Assembly (NCBI GenBank): GCA_017399865.1
Contig: JAFQAT010000053.1
Span: forward strand, 1 to 44,676
Reading direction: 5' to 3'
Source: Bacteroidales bacterium
GTDB taxonomy: Bacteria > Bacteroidota > Bacteroidia > Bacteroidales > UBA932
DNA length: 44,676 nt
Below, one piece after another: positions 1 through 7,259 of the stretch (position 1 is its first letter; every line of letters begins with the position of its first letter). The notes beneath the pieces are model-generated. The model was given only the letters and a program-made list of their open reading frames with translations. It did not search any database and was not told the DNA's origin. The position numbers and the translations under genes were made by a program.

Positions 1-303
1 CAGACCAGATTCGATATGATACCATTGCCGGATTGCGGAAATTATGAAGATTGGTTTACAGGAATGGTGTATTATGGATATTTCCCCGATTATAGGATTG
101 TCTGCAACTTCAAGAATTTTGTAAACAGGAGGTTTGCAAAGGAACTTATCAGACGATATCAGATAGAGGCAGAAGTCTATGATAATCCTGTACCGACAGA
201 AAAGGAACTCAAGGCGAGGTATAACACAATTATTGACAGACGGTATTCAGACGACGCAATGTTTGAGGAATCTATAAAGCAGATTGAAAAGTATCTGCAT
301 TGA
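1..303 (+). CDS. Unknown protein, 3' end only (window edge)
   Basis: The reading frame is open from the first base, so this is the C-terminal 100 residues of a longer gene; the first internal ATG is at 16. The visible part is rich in Tyr, Arg and acidic residues, with an amphipathic C-terminus that ends in IEKYLH. There is no signal peptide, membrane segment or motif I can name. It is followed by a 339-base non-coding stretch and faces the minus-strand gene at 643-1320. Function not recognised. Confidence 0.6.
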   Translation, partial: QTRFDMIPLPDCGNYEDWFTGMVYYGYFPDYRIVCNFKNFVNRRFAKELIRRYQIEAEVYDNPVPTEKELKARYNTIIDRRYSDDAMFEESIKQIEKYLH

Positions 304-337
304 ATTTTCCATAGAAAATACAAGTTGTTGATACAAT

Positions 338-356
338 CCTCGGCACCGTGCCGGGG
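338..356 (+). terminator. Possible terminator hairpin after the first gene
   Basis: CCTCGGCAC and GTGCCGGGG pair around a single C, with one wobble pair. The hairpin sits 35 bases after the stop of the upstream gene. There is no clear T-run after it, so termination is a guess from position. Confidence 0.35.
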
Positions 357-530
357 ATTCGTTGTATATATAAAGCGGCACTTGCCCTCGTCGTCTTTCT
401 CTGAAAGCCAACATCATCGACGAAGTCGCTTGAGCGCCAGCGAAAGAACGCAACCATCTATTGCCATGCACATATAAAACGCCCGGCAAGACTTCAGCCA
501 GCACAGCTGTCAGAAGACTTACCCTGATGG

Positions 531-572
531 GCAGAGCGGTATCAGAAGATTGTCAGCCTGCATCCGCTCTGC
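531..572. repeat. 9-bp perfect inverted repeat with 24-base loop
   Basis: GCAGAGCGG at 531-539 is exactly complementary to CCGCTCTGC at 564-572. Neither side has a T-run, so it is not an obvious intrinsic terminator. It lies downstream of the minus-strand gene at 643-1320. Confidence 0.5.
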
Positions 573-642
573 TCGATTAAACAAACAGCGGTCTTGAGAT
601 TTGAGTCTGACAGTTCCCAAAATTATTTATGTTGAACTGTAT

Positions 643-1320
643 TTATTTGAGCTCGATGAGAATGACACCATTTGATGTATCACCGAATTTCTTGTAGAGA
701 TCTACCTGATTATCCTTGAAAACATGGATGCTCTTGATCTGCTCTGGTGTAATTGAATCAAAACTTCCCTTTGAAATTTCGCCGTCTGGCTTCTTGATGA
801 TACATAGAGGATCTCCAGCCTGCATCTTTTCCCCTCTGGCAGAAATCACCACGACATCCTGAGTTGCATTCTTGTCCATCACAATGTCTCCGAGGTCAGA
901 CTTGTCCACCTGAACGGTCTTTGAAGGGTAATCGATCATTTTAAATGTAAGAAAGGCCTCGCCTGCAGGAAGACTCATCTGGAAGCGGCCGTCCATGTCA
1001 GTAACGACCCCGTTGTGAGTTTTCGGGGAAAGCACAGCTACTCCGATCATAGGCTTGCCCTCCGTATCGACCACTCTTCCGGAAATGACTCTGCCGTTTT
1101 TCGTGGTAATGATGACAACCTTTTCGATGCCGGTGACAATATTCATATTCTTGATTGCATCGCTCGGAAGCTCATCCGCAGCTGTCTTCAATGAAAGTAC
1201 TCCATCGATAAGATATAAAGTTTTGCTGCCGTCAGTTATATGTGTCTGTCTTGTGTGTTCCTGAGCAAATGCAAGACTGCTGGCCAAAGCCATCGAGATA
1301 ATAAGAATCAACTTTTTCAT
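643..1320 (-). CDS. Secreted TonB-plug-like / carboxypeptidase-regulatory-like protein
   Basis: 225 residues with a clear signal peptide (MKKLILIISMALASSLAFAQ), so exported to the periplasm or cell surface. Residues about 75-150 match the carboxypeptidase-D regulatory-like fold that begins SusC-type receptors (SGRVVDTEGKPMIGVAV... then VVTDMDGRF). The flanks look like fragments of a TonB plug: LYLIDGV...VVIITTKNG before it, and PLCIIKKPDG...IKSIHVFKD...NGVILIELK at the C-terminus. There is no outer-membrane barrel, so it cannot be a transporter by itself. It is divergent from the two-component system at 1488-3384 and shares its TGTTAA repeats, so it is probably a target or an accessory of that system. 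Function is inferred from domains only. Confidence 0.7.
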   Translation of the reverse strand: MKKLILIISMALASSLAFAQEHTRQTHITDGSKTLYLIDGVLSLKTAADELPSDAIKNMNIVTGIEKVVIITTKNGRVISGRVVDTEGKPMIGVAVLSPKTHNGVVTDMDGRFQMSLPAGEAFLTFKMIDYPSKTVQVDKSDLGDIVMDKNATQDVVVISARGEKMQAGDPLCIIKKPDGEISKGSFDSITPEQIKSIHVFKDNQVDLYKKFGDTSNGVILIELK

Positions 1321-1369
1321 AACAATGTTCCTTTAATGTTTGACAATGATGAAACCGGTTTTCCGATGG

Positions 1370-1377
1370 CAAATATA
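1370..1377 (-). promoter_or_regulatory. -7 box of the plug-like gene promoter
   Basis: On the minus strand this reads TATATTTG, an exact match to the Bacteroidota -7 consensus TAnnTTTG. It lies 50 bases before the start codon. No clean -33 TTG is present; the TGTTAA repeats occupy the upstream region instead, as expected for an activated promoter. Confidence 0.6.
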
Positions 1378-1398
1378 GAGACATAAATCCGCATTCTG

Positions 1399-1435
1399 TG
1401 TTAACTGTATGTTAATAAATGTTAACTAATGTTAA
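1399..1435. promoter_or_regulatory. Four TGTTAA direct repeats at 10-11 bp spacing
   Basis: TGTTAA begins at 1399, 1410, 1420 and 1430, one copy per helical turn. Three of the four continue as TGTTAAC. The array sits between two divergent -7 boxes, about 22 bp from the minus-strand one and 28 bp from the plus-strand one. OmpR-family response regulators bind direct repeats with this periodicity, and the array lies upstream of such a system. The inference is that the response regulator at 2701 binds here. Confidence 0.6.
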
Positions 1436-1462
1436 CTCGGTCTGCAAAGCGAAATTTATTGT

Positions 1463-1470
1463 TACTTTTG
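1463..1470 (+). promoter_or_regulatory. -7 box of the histidine kinase promoter
   Basis: TACTTTTG matches TAnnTTTG exactly and lies 17 bases before the ATG at 1488. That rules out the longer reading frame starting at 1419 and supports 1488 as the start. Confidence 0.65.
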
Positions 1471-1487
1471 CAATAAATACATTGAAA

Positions 1488-2711
1488 ATGTCACGAAAAT
1501 ACTTCAGAAACATATCAATCCTGGCGGTTGCATCCCTGCTTTGCCTTGCGGTGGTGCAGTCCGTATGGGTGTACCGAATGTATAATGATTCCGTGACAGA
1601 CTTCAGGAGGAGGGTGGAATCAGCCATATACAAGAGCATATACAAGGCTTTCAGGATGGATGCAATTCCCGGCCTGGCCGATGCTAAGTACATCAAGATC
1701 GATCTTGATGACTTCAGCCTCTACTTCGAACCTAACCTGATGGAACTTGATGCATTGCAGCCATATTATGCGGAGGTGCTTTTCCACGATGCCGGAGACT
1801 CGCGGGTAGTAATGACAAGAGGGGAGAAGCCGGCTCTGAACAACCCTATGACCACGGTCATACCTATCGATGATGACGGCGCGTATTCCCTTATGGTTTC
1901 CATCGAGACGCCTTTCAAGGTATTCCTTGCCAGGATGTGGGGTCTGATAGCATCGTCGCTGGCCATCATCATCCTTCTCGCGGGCGTACTTATATATATG
2001 GTCAGGACAATGTTCCGCCAGAAGACCCTTGAAGAGATGAGGCGTGACTTCACGCACAACATAACCCACGAACTGAAGACCCCTATATCCGTTGCCGTGA
2101 CAGCGACAGATGCCTTGAGGAATTTCTCGGCCGATGCAGATCCGGACAGAAGGAGCCGTTACCTTGAGATAGTGGAAACGCAACTTACCCAACTCTCGAC
2201 TATGGTCGAACACATCCTTTCTGTGTCTGTAGAAGGCAGGGAATACAAATATAATCCTACTGTTGTCTATCTTCAGGAAATCATCAGCGGACTCATTCAA
2301 GGAGCCGGGATGAACACAGGGAAGAAACCAGTGTTCAACATAGACTGTGCTGAGCATATAAAGATCATGGCAGATGAATTCCATATCAAGAATCTCCTTG
2401 CCACAGTCATAGACAATGCCGTCAAATATTCAGCAGACCCTGTAATTGACATCAGGGTATCAGATAAGACAGAAAACGTGACCATAGAGATAAAAGACAA
2501 CGGATGTGGTATATCGAAAGAACATCTTTCTCACGTTTTCGAGAAGTTCTATAGAGTCCCGACAGGAGATATACATTCTGTCAGAGGCTACGGCCTGGGC
2601 TTATACTATGCAAAACAGGTAGCAGAACTGCATAAGGGCACAATATCAATGAACAGCCGTGTCGGTAAGGGCACGACGGTAACAATCAAACTGCCGAGGA
2701 ATGAGCAATAA
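1488..2711 (+). CDS. Two-component sensor histidine kinase
   Basis: 407 residues from the ATG at 1488. An N-terminal membrane segment (about 8-28) and a second one (about 152-176) bracket a periplasmic sensor region of about 125 residues with no family I recognise. No clear HAMP domain follows. The catalytic core is complete: H-box HNITHELKTP with phospho-acceptor His194, N-box NLLATVIDNAVKYS, G1 IKDNGCGI, F-box FEKFYR and G2 GYGLGLYYAK. It autophosphorylates and passes phosphate to the response regulator encoded next, whose start codon overlaps this gene by 11 bases. Signal unknown. It resembles RprX-type kinases of Bacteroides in architecture, but I cannot confirm orthology. Confidence 0.93.
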   Translation: MSRKYFRNISILAVASLLCLAVVQSVWVYRMYNDSVTDFRRRVESAIYKSIYKAFRMDAIPGLADAKYIKIDLDDFSLYFEPNLMELDALQPYYAEVLFHDAGDSRVVMTRGEKPALNNPMTTVIPIDDDGAYSLMVSIETPFKVFLARMWGLIASSLAIIILLAGVLIYMVRTMFRQKTLEEMRRDFTHNITHELKTPISVAVTATDALRNFSADADPDRRSRYLEIVETQLTQLSTMVEHILSVSVEGREYKYNPTVVYLQEIISGLIQGAGMNTGKKPVFNIDCAEHIKIMADEFHIKNLLATVIDNAVKYSADPVIDIRVSDKTENVTIEIKDNGCGISKEHLSHVFEKFYRVPTGDIHSVRGYGLGLYYAKQVAELHKGTISMNSRVGKGTTVTIKLPRNEQ

Positions 2712-3384
2712 TATAAAGATACTTATCGTCGAGGATGAGCAGATGCTTGCCGAAATTCTGTCTGACACACTCTCCGACAGAAACTTTGATGTGCATCTTG
2801 CATATGACGGAGTACAGGCACTGGATGCTGTCAAAAGGGAGTCATTTGACGTCATTGTCAGCGACATAATGATGCCAAACCTTGACGGATATTCCCTTGC
2901 GAAGAAACTCCGTAACGAAGGATGCAGCACCCCGGTCCTCTTCCTTACCGCGCTCTCTGCGACAGAGGATGTGGTCAAGGGGTTCGAGACCGGAGGCAAC
3001 GACTTCCTGAAGAAGCCCTTTGCCATCGATGAACTGATAGTGCGTATCAAGGCCCTGGCCGGAAGAGTCCAGATACAGGAAAACTCCGAGACTGTCTATA
3101 AGATAGGCCGATATGAATTCTTCCCTACGACAAAGCTCCTGAAAGTGGATCAGTGCGAGATCATTCTCCCTGCAAGGGAAGCGGAAGTCCTGCTCAGGCT
3201 ATGCCGTGATTCCGGCAGGACAGTGAACTCATCAGCCCTCCTGAAGGAACTCTGGGGCGACGACAACTACTTCAACCTCCGCAGCCTCAATGTCTACATA
3301 ACCCGCCTGCGAAATCACTTCAAGACTGATCCGACCGTCGAGATCGAAAGCATCAGGGGTATAGGCTACAAACTTAAGTATTAA
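2701..3384 (+). CDS. OmpR/PhoB-family response regulator
   Basis: 227 residues. The N-terminal receiver domain (1-120) has acidic pocket residues at 11-13 (EDE), phospho-acceptor Asp55 in VSDIMMP and conserved Lys105 in LKKPF. The C-terminal winged-helix DNA-binding domain (about 130-227) has typical LREAEVLLRLC-like and NVYITRLR segments and ends GIGYKLKY. It overlaps the kinase gene by 11 bases, so the two are translationally coupled and form one system. Likely targets are the TGTTAA repeats at 1399-1435, giving autoregulation and control of the divergent plug-like gene. Confidence 0.95.
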   Translation: MSNNIKILIVEDEQMLAEILSDTLSDRNFDVHLAYDGVQALDAVKRESFDVIVSDIMMPNLDGYSLAKKLRNEGCSTPVLFLTALSATEDVVKGFETGGNDFLKKPFAIDELIVRIKALAGRVQIQENSETVYKIGRYEFFPTTKLLKVDQCEIILPAREAEVLLRLCRDSGRTVNSSALLKELWGDDNYFNLRSLNVYITRLRNHFKTDPTVEIESIRGIGYKLKY

Positions 3385-3394
3385 GCAAAAATAA

Positions 3395-3426
3395 TCCGGC
3401 CAGAAGACTCACGCCCTCTGACCGGA
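3395..3426. terminator. Bidirectional terminator between converging genes
   Basis: A 10-bp stem (TCCGGCCAGA with TCTGACCGGA, one wobble) encloses a 12-base loop. On the minus strand it is followed by ATTATTTTTGC, so it mainly terminates the gene at 3446-3832. It lies 11 bases after the response regulator stop and may serve both. Confidence 0.65.
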
Positions 3427-3445
3427 AAGGTGTTTGTGTTTAACG

Positions 3446-3832
3446 TCAGATTCGAGGTTTCTGGAATGTGCTGATAAGTATCGATATAAGATATATTAAC
3501 ATTGCGTAGACAAGGGGAGTGAGCATTCTCCATAATCCTCCTCCAAGAATGTTGGTTGAGTATGCTCCGTACCATTCCATGGCCTGAAACATCTGGCAGA
3601 GGTCGAAGACTACCCAGCAAAGAGAAGCTATTACTGCACCGAAACCGAAGTCTCTGACCCATGCAGGTGCTTTCCACGCTGAAACCAGTACTCCTATAAG
3701 GAATAAGGTTATGACACACATCGGGCCGATGCCGCCATTAAGAAAGTAGTCAGCAACATTATAGTCCGCCCAGTATGGAGTCTGCTGTGCTGTCTGAGTC
3801 GCAACCGTGTCGATGATTTCTTTTGTTTCCAT
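3446..3832 (-). CDS. Small membrane protein, possibly ExbB/TolQ-like
   Basis: 128 residues. A hydrophilic N-terminus of about 33 residues is followed by three hydrophobic segments (about 36-52, 62-84 and 97-121). The layout and the GGGLWRMLTPLVYAMLIYLISI segment recall the C-terminal half of MotA/TolQ/ExbB proton-channel proteins, but it is much shorter than ExbB (about 230) and the similarity is weak. No ExbD or TonB partner lies nearby. It stands alone, divergent from the LytTR regulator. Confidence 0.6.
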   Translation of the reverse strand: METKEIIDTVATQTAQQTPYWADYNVADYFLNGGIGPMCVITLFLIGVLVSAWKAPAWVRDFGFGAVIASLCWVVFDLCQMFQAMEWYGAYSTNILGGGLWRMLTPLVYAMLIYLISILISTFQKPRI

Positions 3833-3879
3833 TTCATTGATTTTTTTAAGGGTTTAACTTCAGCAGGAATTCCTGAATG

Positions 3880-3911
3880 CAAAGTTATCGGACTTGTATA
3901 AAATATCCCAA
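3880..3911 (-). promoter_or_regulatory. Promoter of the small membrane protein
   Basis: On the minus strand the -7 box TAACTTTG (3880-3887) is an exact TAnnTTTG match. A TTG lies 21 bases upstream (3909-3911), in the -33 position. Confidence 0.55.
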
Positions 3912-3984
3912 TTCAAATCCGTTTCACCTCATGTCAAATCCCCCTGACCTGTTTTGTGGTGTCGTAGAATTGAGTTTTTATTAC

Positions 3985-3992
3985 TACTTTTG
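3985..3992 (+). promoter_or_regulatory. -7 box of the LytTR gene promoter
   Basis: TACTTTTG matches TAnnTTTG and lies 18 bases before the ATG at 4011, which supports that start over the frame opening at 3954. No well-spaced -33 element is seen. Confidence 0.55.
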
Positions 3993-4010
3993 TTCGTAGA
4001 TAATCCTAAG

Positions 4011-4730
4011 ATGAACAAGCGTATTCTCATAACTGTCCTGTATTGGATCATAGCTGTACTGCTCATTTCTGCCGTACTAGTCAGTCTGAAATATAAGTTC
4101 GCTGATGCTTTTTTAATCAGCATTATGCTTGTTCCTGGGTGCATCGTCATGAAGTTCGTATTGCCGAAGGTATCTTTCTGCAATTTCAGAAAAGGACTGG
4201 CTGATATTTTCTTCATTTCTGCCGCAGTTATGGTTACTGAACTGCTTTTACTCTTCTGTTCCCATATTGCAGTACTGGGATTGTCTGAGATCAATAATGG
4301 CCATGCAAATGTTCCGTCCATGCTGATCAATCCGGCTTTCATTGCGATAGCGATGGCTTTCGTTACCGGCGGTGACTATCTCTTCTCAAGATATCTTAAA
4401 AATGCAGTTTCTGATGCCCCGACACCTGTAGTTTTTACTTCAGACTATAAGAAAGTCTCCCTGAATGCATCGGAAATCCTGTATGTAGAGTCACGTGATA
4501 CTGAAGTCTGGGTATATGCTACGGAAGGACGACATTTCCGTAACAAGACAGGCATCACCCAATGGGAGAATCTTCTAGGAGAAGACTTCATAAGAGTTCA
4601 CAGATCATATGTTGTCAGAAAAGAATCGATACAGGAGACTTTATCTGATTCGTTGATCCTTGCGGATGGCACTTCTGTTCCTGTTTCAAGGAAATACAGA
4701 GAGATTGTTGCATCGTTAAGCGACAATTGA
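4011..4730 (+). CDS. Membrane-anchored LytTR-family transcriptional regulator
   Basis: 239 residues from the ATG at 4011. About four membrane segments fill residues 1-130 and replace the receiver domain of classical LytR/AgrA regulators. The C-terminal LytTR DNA-binding domain (about 145-239) shows the typical path: a basic strand, ASEILYVESRDTEVWVYA, IRVHRSYVV and a final VPVSRKYRE. Such one-component membrane regulators are common in Bacteroidota and probably sense an envelope or lipid-soluble signal directly. The only nearby divergent gene is the small membrane protein at 3446-3832, which may be its target or partner. Confidence 0.85.
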   Translation: MNKRILITVLYWIIAVLLISAVLVSLKYKFADAFLISIMLVPGCIVMKFVLPKVSFCNFRKGLADIFFISAAVMVTELLLLFCSHIAVLGLSEINNGHANVPSMLINPAFIAIAMAFVTGGDYLFSRYLKNAVSDAPTPVVFTSDYKKVSLNASEILYVESRDTEVWVYATEGRHFRNKTGITQWENLLGEDFIRVHRSYVVRKESIQETLSDSLILADGTSVPVSRKYREIVASLSDN

Positions 4731-4772
4731 AACAGTTCAAATCCCATTTCATCTTTGGTATAGTTTCTGAAA

Positions 4773-4812
4773 TCTCAGTTCATGTCTCAAATCAATGAGA
4801 TACGAACTGAGA
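4773..4812. repeat. 17-bp imperfect inverted repeat upstream of the YtxH gene
   Basis: TCTCAGTTCATGTCTCA (4773-4789) pairs with TGAGATACGAACTGAGA (4796-4812) across a 6-base loop, with two mismatches in the middle. No T-run follows. It lies 43 bases after the LytTR stop and 24 before the next start, so it could be a weak terminator, a 5'-leader hairpin or an operator. Confidence 0.5.
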
Positions 4813-4835
4813 TTAACATTTAGATACGTAAGAGT

Positions 4836-5033
4836 ATGGATACAGGCAAATCAATGCTATGCTTCATCGCTGGTGCGATGGCAGGCGCAGTTGCGGCACT
4901 TTTCCTTGCTCCGGATTCCGGCGAGAACACCCGTGCCAAGATAAAGAAAGGTGCGGCTGATCTGAAAGGAAAGGCGAAGGAAAAGATCGCGGAAGGTCTT
5001 GGAATCATCGAGGAAGCTCTGGAGGAAGAGTGA
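4836..5033 (+). CDS. YtxH-domain small protein
   Basis: 65 residues. An N-terminal membrane segment with a Gly/Ala motif (FIAGAMAGAVAALFLAPDSGENTR) is followed by a charged amphipathic helix (KIKKGAADLKGKAKEKIAE), which is the YtxH pattern. These small proteins sit at the inner membrane and are often linked to general stress responses; the molecular role is not known. The stop overlaps the next start by one base (TGATG), so the two are cotranslated. Confidence 0.85.
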   Translation: MDTGKSMLCFIAGAMAGAVAALFLAPDSGENTRAKIKKGAADLKGKAKEKIAEGLGIIEEALEEE

Positions 5034-5446
5034 TGGATGAGAACAGGACCATTCTTGGAATTCTGTCCTCTGCTGTAGGGGAGTACCTCAGCATGAGGAC
5101 AGATGAATTCAAGAAGAACATAGTCACAAGCCTGTCTGTGGGCTTCAGCAGAGTGCTTGCAGTTCTGGTCATCATCCTGCTTCTGCTTATTGTGCTTGGG
5201 GTCTTTGCGTTCGCATTCATAGTCCTGATCGGAGAGGCAATCGGAAGCATGAGCGGAGCGGCCTTCATCGTCGGAGGTGTGTATCTCATCGCCCTCGTCA
5301 TACTCATCCTGCTGAGAAAGAGGCTCTTCCTGAACATGTTCACCAGTCTCTTTTCGGGAATAATCGAAGAAAAGTCCCCCTCAGATGGTTGGAAGACTCT
5401 TCTTCTGATGATCGTCAGGAACCTGCGGAGTAACCTGGATGCCTGA
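5033..5446 (+). CDS. Holin-superfamily-III-like membrane protein
   Basis: 137 residues from the ATG at 5033; an in-frame GTG at 5030 is the only alternative nearby. Two long hydrophobic helices (about 41-70 and 78-103) lie between an N-terminal amphipathic region and a basic cytosolic tail. This layout matches the phage-holin-3-6 family, which is widespread in non-phage loci. In Bacteroidota these proteins pair with YtxH proteins, as here (one-base overlap). There is no sign of prophage around it, so a stress or envelope role is more likely than lysis. Confidence 0.75.
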   Translation: MDENRTILGILSSAVGEYLSMRTDEFKKNIVTSLSVGFSRVLAVLVIILLLLIVLGVFAFAFIVLIGEAIGSMSGAAFIVGGVYLIALVILILLRKRLFLNMFTSLFSGIIEEKSPSDGWKTLLLMIVRNLRSNLDA

Positions 5447-5459
5447 GGTATAGCGTACG

Positions 5460-5894
5460 TCAGTTCTGATGGATGCTTATGCTGGTGAAGATGTCGCCGG
5501 CCGTCATGTTGATGATTGCCTGACGTGGCATGGCCGGGATGTTCTGGTCCACCTTTATGATCACGGTATTGCTGCGGCCTTTGTCCGGTACGGAAACATG
5601 GTACCATCCTCCGTCGAGAATGTCAAACATACAGGTCTCTTCACCTCCGGAAGAAGTGGGGTGGACATAGTTCCAGCGTTCCAATTTTCCGTCAGACATT
5701 TTCGCGTAGTCATATGCTTCGCTGATCCACCAGCGGCTGTAGTTCAGTACGACGACTACTTGTTCTCCGCCTTCAGAAAGAAAGTTGAGATGCTGCTTGT
5801 CAAGCTCCATCGGTTCCCATCTGCCGTCTTCAAAGACTTCGTCGCATGAACATATGCAGGCCAGAGCCGCAAGTAATGTAATTATCCTTTTCAT
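5460..5894 (-). CDS. Lipoprotein with BACON-like domain
   Basis: 144 residues. A type II signal peptide ends at the lipobox ICSC (lipidated Cys17), followed by acidic DEVFED, which resembles the Bacteroidota surface-export signal. The rest is beta-rich: LNFLSEGGEQVVVVL, a WWIS segment, and then VDQNIPAMPRQAIINMTAG..., ending ISIHQN. This is the BACON pattern (Trp-containing strand, N-x-x-x-x-R, terminal Q). BACON domains are thought to bind glycans or mucin or to act as spacers. It is the last gene of a minus-strand set of three, with an ATGA overlap with the gene before it. Confidence 0.7.
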   Translation of the reverse strand: MKRIITLLAALACICSCDEVFEDGRWEPMELDKQHLNFLSEGGEQVVVVLNYSRWWISEAYDYAKMSDGKLERWNYVHPTSSGGEETCMFDILDGGWYHVSVPDKGRSNTVIIKVDQNIPAMPRQAIINMTAGDIFTSISIHQN

Positions 5895-6487
5895 AATGTA
5901 ACTTCTGTTCCGTTTTCGCCTAATGTCATTGTTATCTCATCGATAATGGAGTCCTCCCGGTATATCATAAGACTCACCGAGCCCTCTCCTGTGGATCTGC
6001 CCCAGAAGTCATAGATACCTAAGACAAGCGGATGTATCGGATCTGTGATCGTCACGTGTCCCGATGGAAACTCGAATACAGACGTGACCTCGGATGTGCC
6101 ATGAAGCGTTTCGATCCATGACCTGTCCATGCCTTCCGCACTTACCTGGAACATGTGCCTTTCTTTGTCGTCTTTGCCAAGCCATATGACATGAGTGCTG
6201 AACTCGCGTGTTCCGAATCTGGTCGTGAACGCCCATTCGTTCGCACTGATCTCACTGTATGTGCAGCTGGTTTCTTGAAGCCCCTGCGTCATTTCGATCT
6301 CGGGATCCTGACCATCTACGATCCGTTCAGCAAGCGCAGCCGGTGTCATGATGCATATGTTGTACATCTTCTGTGCATATGTCATGAGACTTTCCCTGTC
6401 TCGTCCGGACCAGCCTCCGTCCATTATGGTGCATGAGCAGCACAATGCCGCAGCCAATATGTATATAAGTCTCTTCATGTTAATCAT
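5891..6487 (-). CDS. Lipoprotein of unknown function
   Basis: 198 residues from the ATG at 6487, or 195 from 6478 (MKRLIYIL), which is the more usual lipoprotein start. The signal peptide ends in a Cys-rich stretch, ALCCSC. The mature part is mixed, with several Trp and Thr-rich beta-like strands (ANEWAFTTRF, HVIWLGKDD, GHVTITDPIHPLVLG). No family recognised. It sits between the barrel protein (3-base gap) and the BACON-like lipoprotein (4-base overlap), so the three are cotranscribed. Confidence 0.7.
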   Translation of the reverse strand: MINMKRLIYILAAALCCSCTIMDGGWSGRDRESLMTYAQKMYNICIMTPAALAERIVDGQDPEIEMTQGLQETSCTYSEISANEWAFTTRFGTREFSTHVIWLGKDDKERHMFQVSAEGMDRSWIETLHGTSEVTSVFEFPSGHVTITDPIHPLVLGIYDFWGRSTGEGSVSLMIYREDSIIDEITMTLGENGTEVTL

Positions 6488-6490
6488 CCT

Positions 6491-7093
6491 TTAAAACCTG
6501 TAACCTATTCCTGCCATGGCTCCTGTGAACATTGTTCCTGCGCCCAGTTCGCAGAAACCGTATAGCTTTCTGCCGACTTCTATGCCGACAGGATTGAGCT
6601 GCGCCGACGGCAGGATCAGGAACTCCGACGACTCTGCATCTTTTCCGGTCATGAATCCCAGGCCTATCGTGCTGTACATCCTGACCGTCTCACGGTTGAG
6701 CCAGTTGAATCGGGCATTCGGGACCGCATGAATCATGAAACCGACATAGGCGCCGTTCTTCCGGTCGCTGACCGCGTCGAATTCATTCTGCCAGACCAGG
6801 TTTGCCGCAAGATCGAATGACAGCGTGAACCATTTCTTGAAATTGATTGCGAACCTGCCGGAAAAAGTTCCGCTGGAATACATCCTTGAATGATACGGCC
6901 GGTATATGTCGCGCAGGTCAGGATGGATATATCGGATAGCCAGCTCGCAGTCGGAGAACGGCATTTCATATGCCATCCATTCATAAGCAGGGTAGCCGCC
7001 CCATCCGAAACTGAACTGATATTCCGGATAGTCCTGTGCTCCGGCCGTCAGGGCCTGGGCAGTCAGCAATAAGATAAGCAGATACTTTTTCAT
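6491..7093 (-). CDS. Outer-membrane beta-barrel-like protein
   Basis: 200 residues from the ATG at 7093, chosen because the signal peptide MKKYLLILLLTAQALTAGAQ begins there. The mature part has alternating amphipathic strands and ends in aromatic Phe (MAGIGYRF), typical of Bacteroidota outer-membrane barrels of about eight strands. It heads a three-gene minus-strand set with two lipoproteins, divergent from an ECF sigma factor, so it is a likely member of that regulon. Ligand unknown. Confidence 0.7.
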   Translation of the reverse strand: MKKYLLILLLTAQALTAGAQDYPEYQFSFGWGGYPAYEWMAYEMPFSDCELAIRYIHPDLRDIYRPYHSRMYSSGTFSGRFAINFKKWFTLSFDLAANLVWQNEFDAVSDRKNGAYVGFMIHAVPNARFNWLNRETVRMYSTIGLGFMTGKDAESSEFLILPSAQLNPVGIEVGRKLYGFCELGAGTMFTGAMAGIGYRF

Positions 7094-7205
7094 CTGTTCG
7101 GGGATTATGGAATTCGTGTCGTCTGAGTTGTTCTGCATAAATAACGGCGGCATCTGCGGAATACTTCCGGAATATACGAAAATTTTCATCAACATTTTAT
7201 TTATG

Positions 7206-7213
7206 TACATTTG
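7206..7213 (+). promoter_or_regulatory. -7 box of the ECF sigma gene promoter
   Basis: TACATTTG matches TAnnTTTG exactly. Transcription from it would begin near 7220, downstream of the ATGs at 7107 and 7204. The start codon must therefore be later. Confidence 0.55.
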
Positions 7214-7259
7214 CGGAAGTATTTACATTCCTGTTCCGTTATATATAGCAGATAACCAA

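Larger units (their letters stand above)
304..642. other. Non-coding convergent intergenic region with inverted repeats
   Basis: This 339-base stretch lies between two converging genes. No reading frame in it looks coding. It holds a GC-rich hairpin (338-356) and a separate 9-bp perfect inverted repeat (531-539 with 564-572, 24-base loop). A short direct repeat, TCAGAAGA, recurs around 510-517 and 542-549. I see no tRNA or other known RNA. It may hold terminators or a structured RNA. Confidence 0.5.

Noticed and set aside
1419-1487. Longer start for the histidine kinase
   Set aside because: It would contain the last TGTTAA repeat and the promoter -7 box; the ATG at 1488 begins a normal membrane anchor.
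1620-2384. Minus-strand open frame of 254 codons opposite the histidine kinase
   Set aside because: It overlaps the conserved H- and N-box coding region and has no recognisable domain.
5033-5446. Holin-like protein as evidence of a prophage
   Set aside because: No other phage genes nearby; the YtxH plus holin-III pair is a common chromosomal arrangement in Bacteroidota.
7107-7259. Longer N-terminus for the ECF sigma factor
   Set aside because: The -7 box at 7206-7213 lies inside it, and the extra residues (Cys/Ile/Tyr-rich) do not look like a sigma N-terminus.
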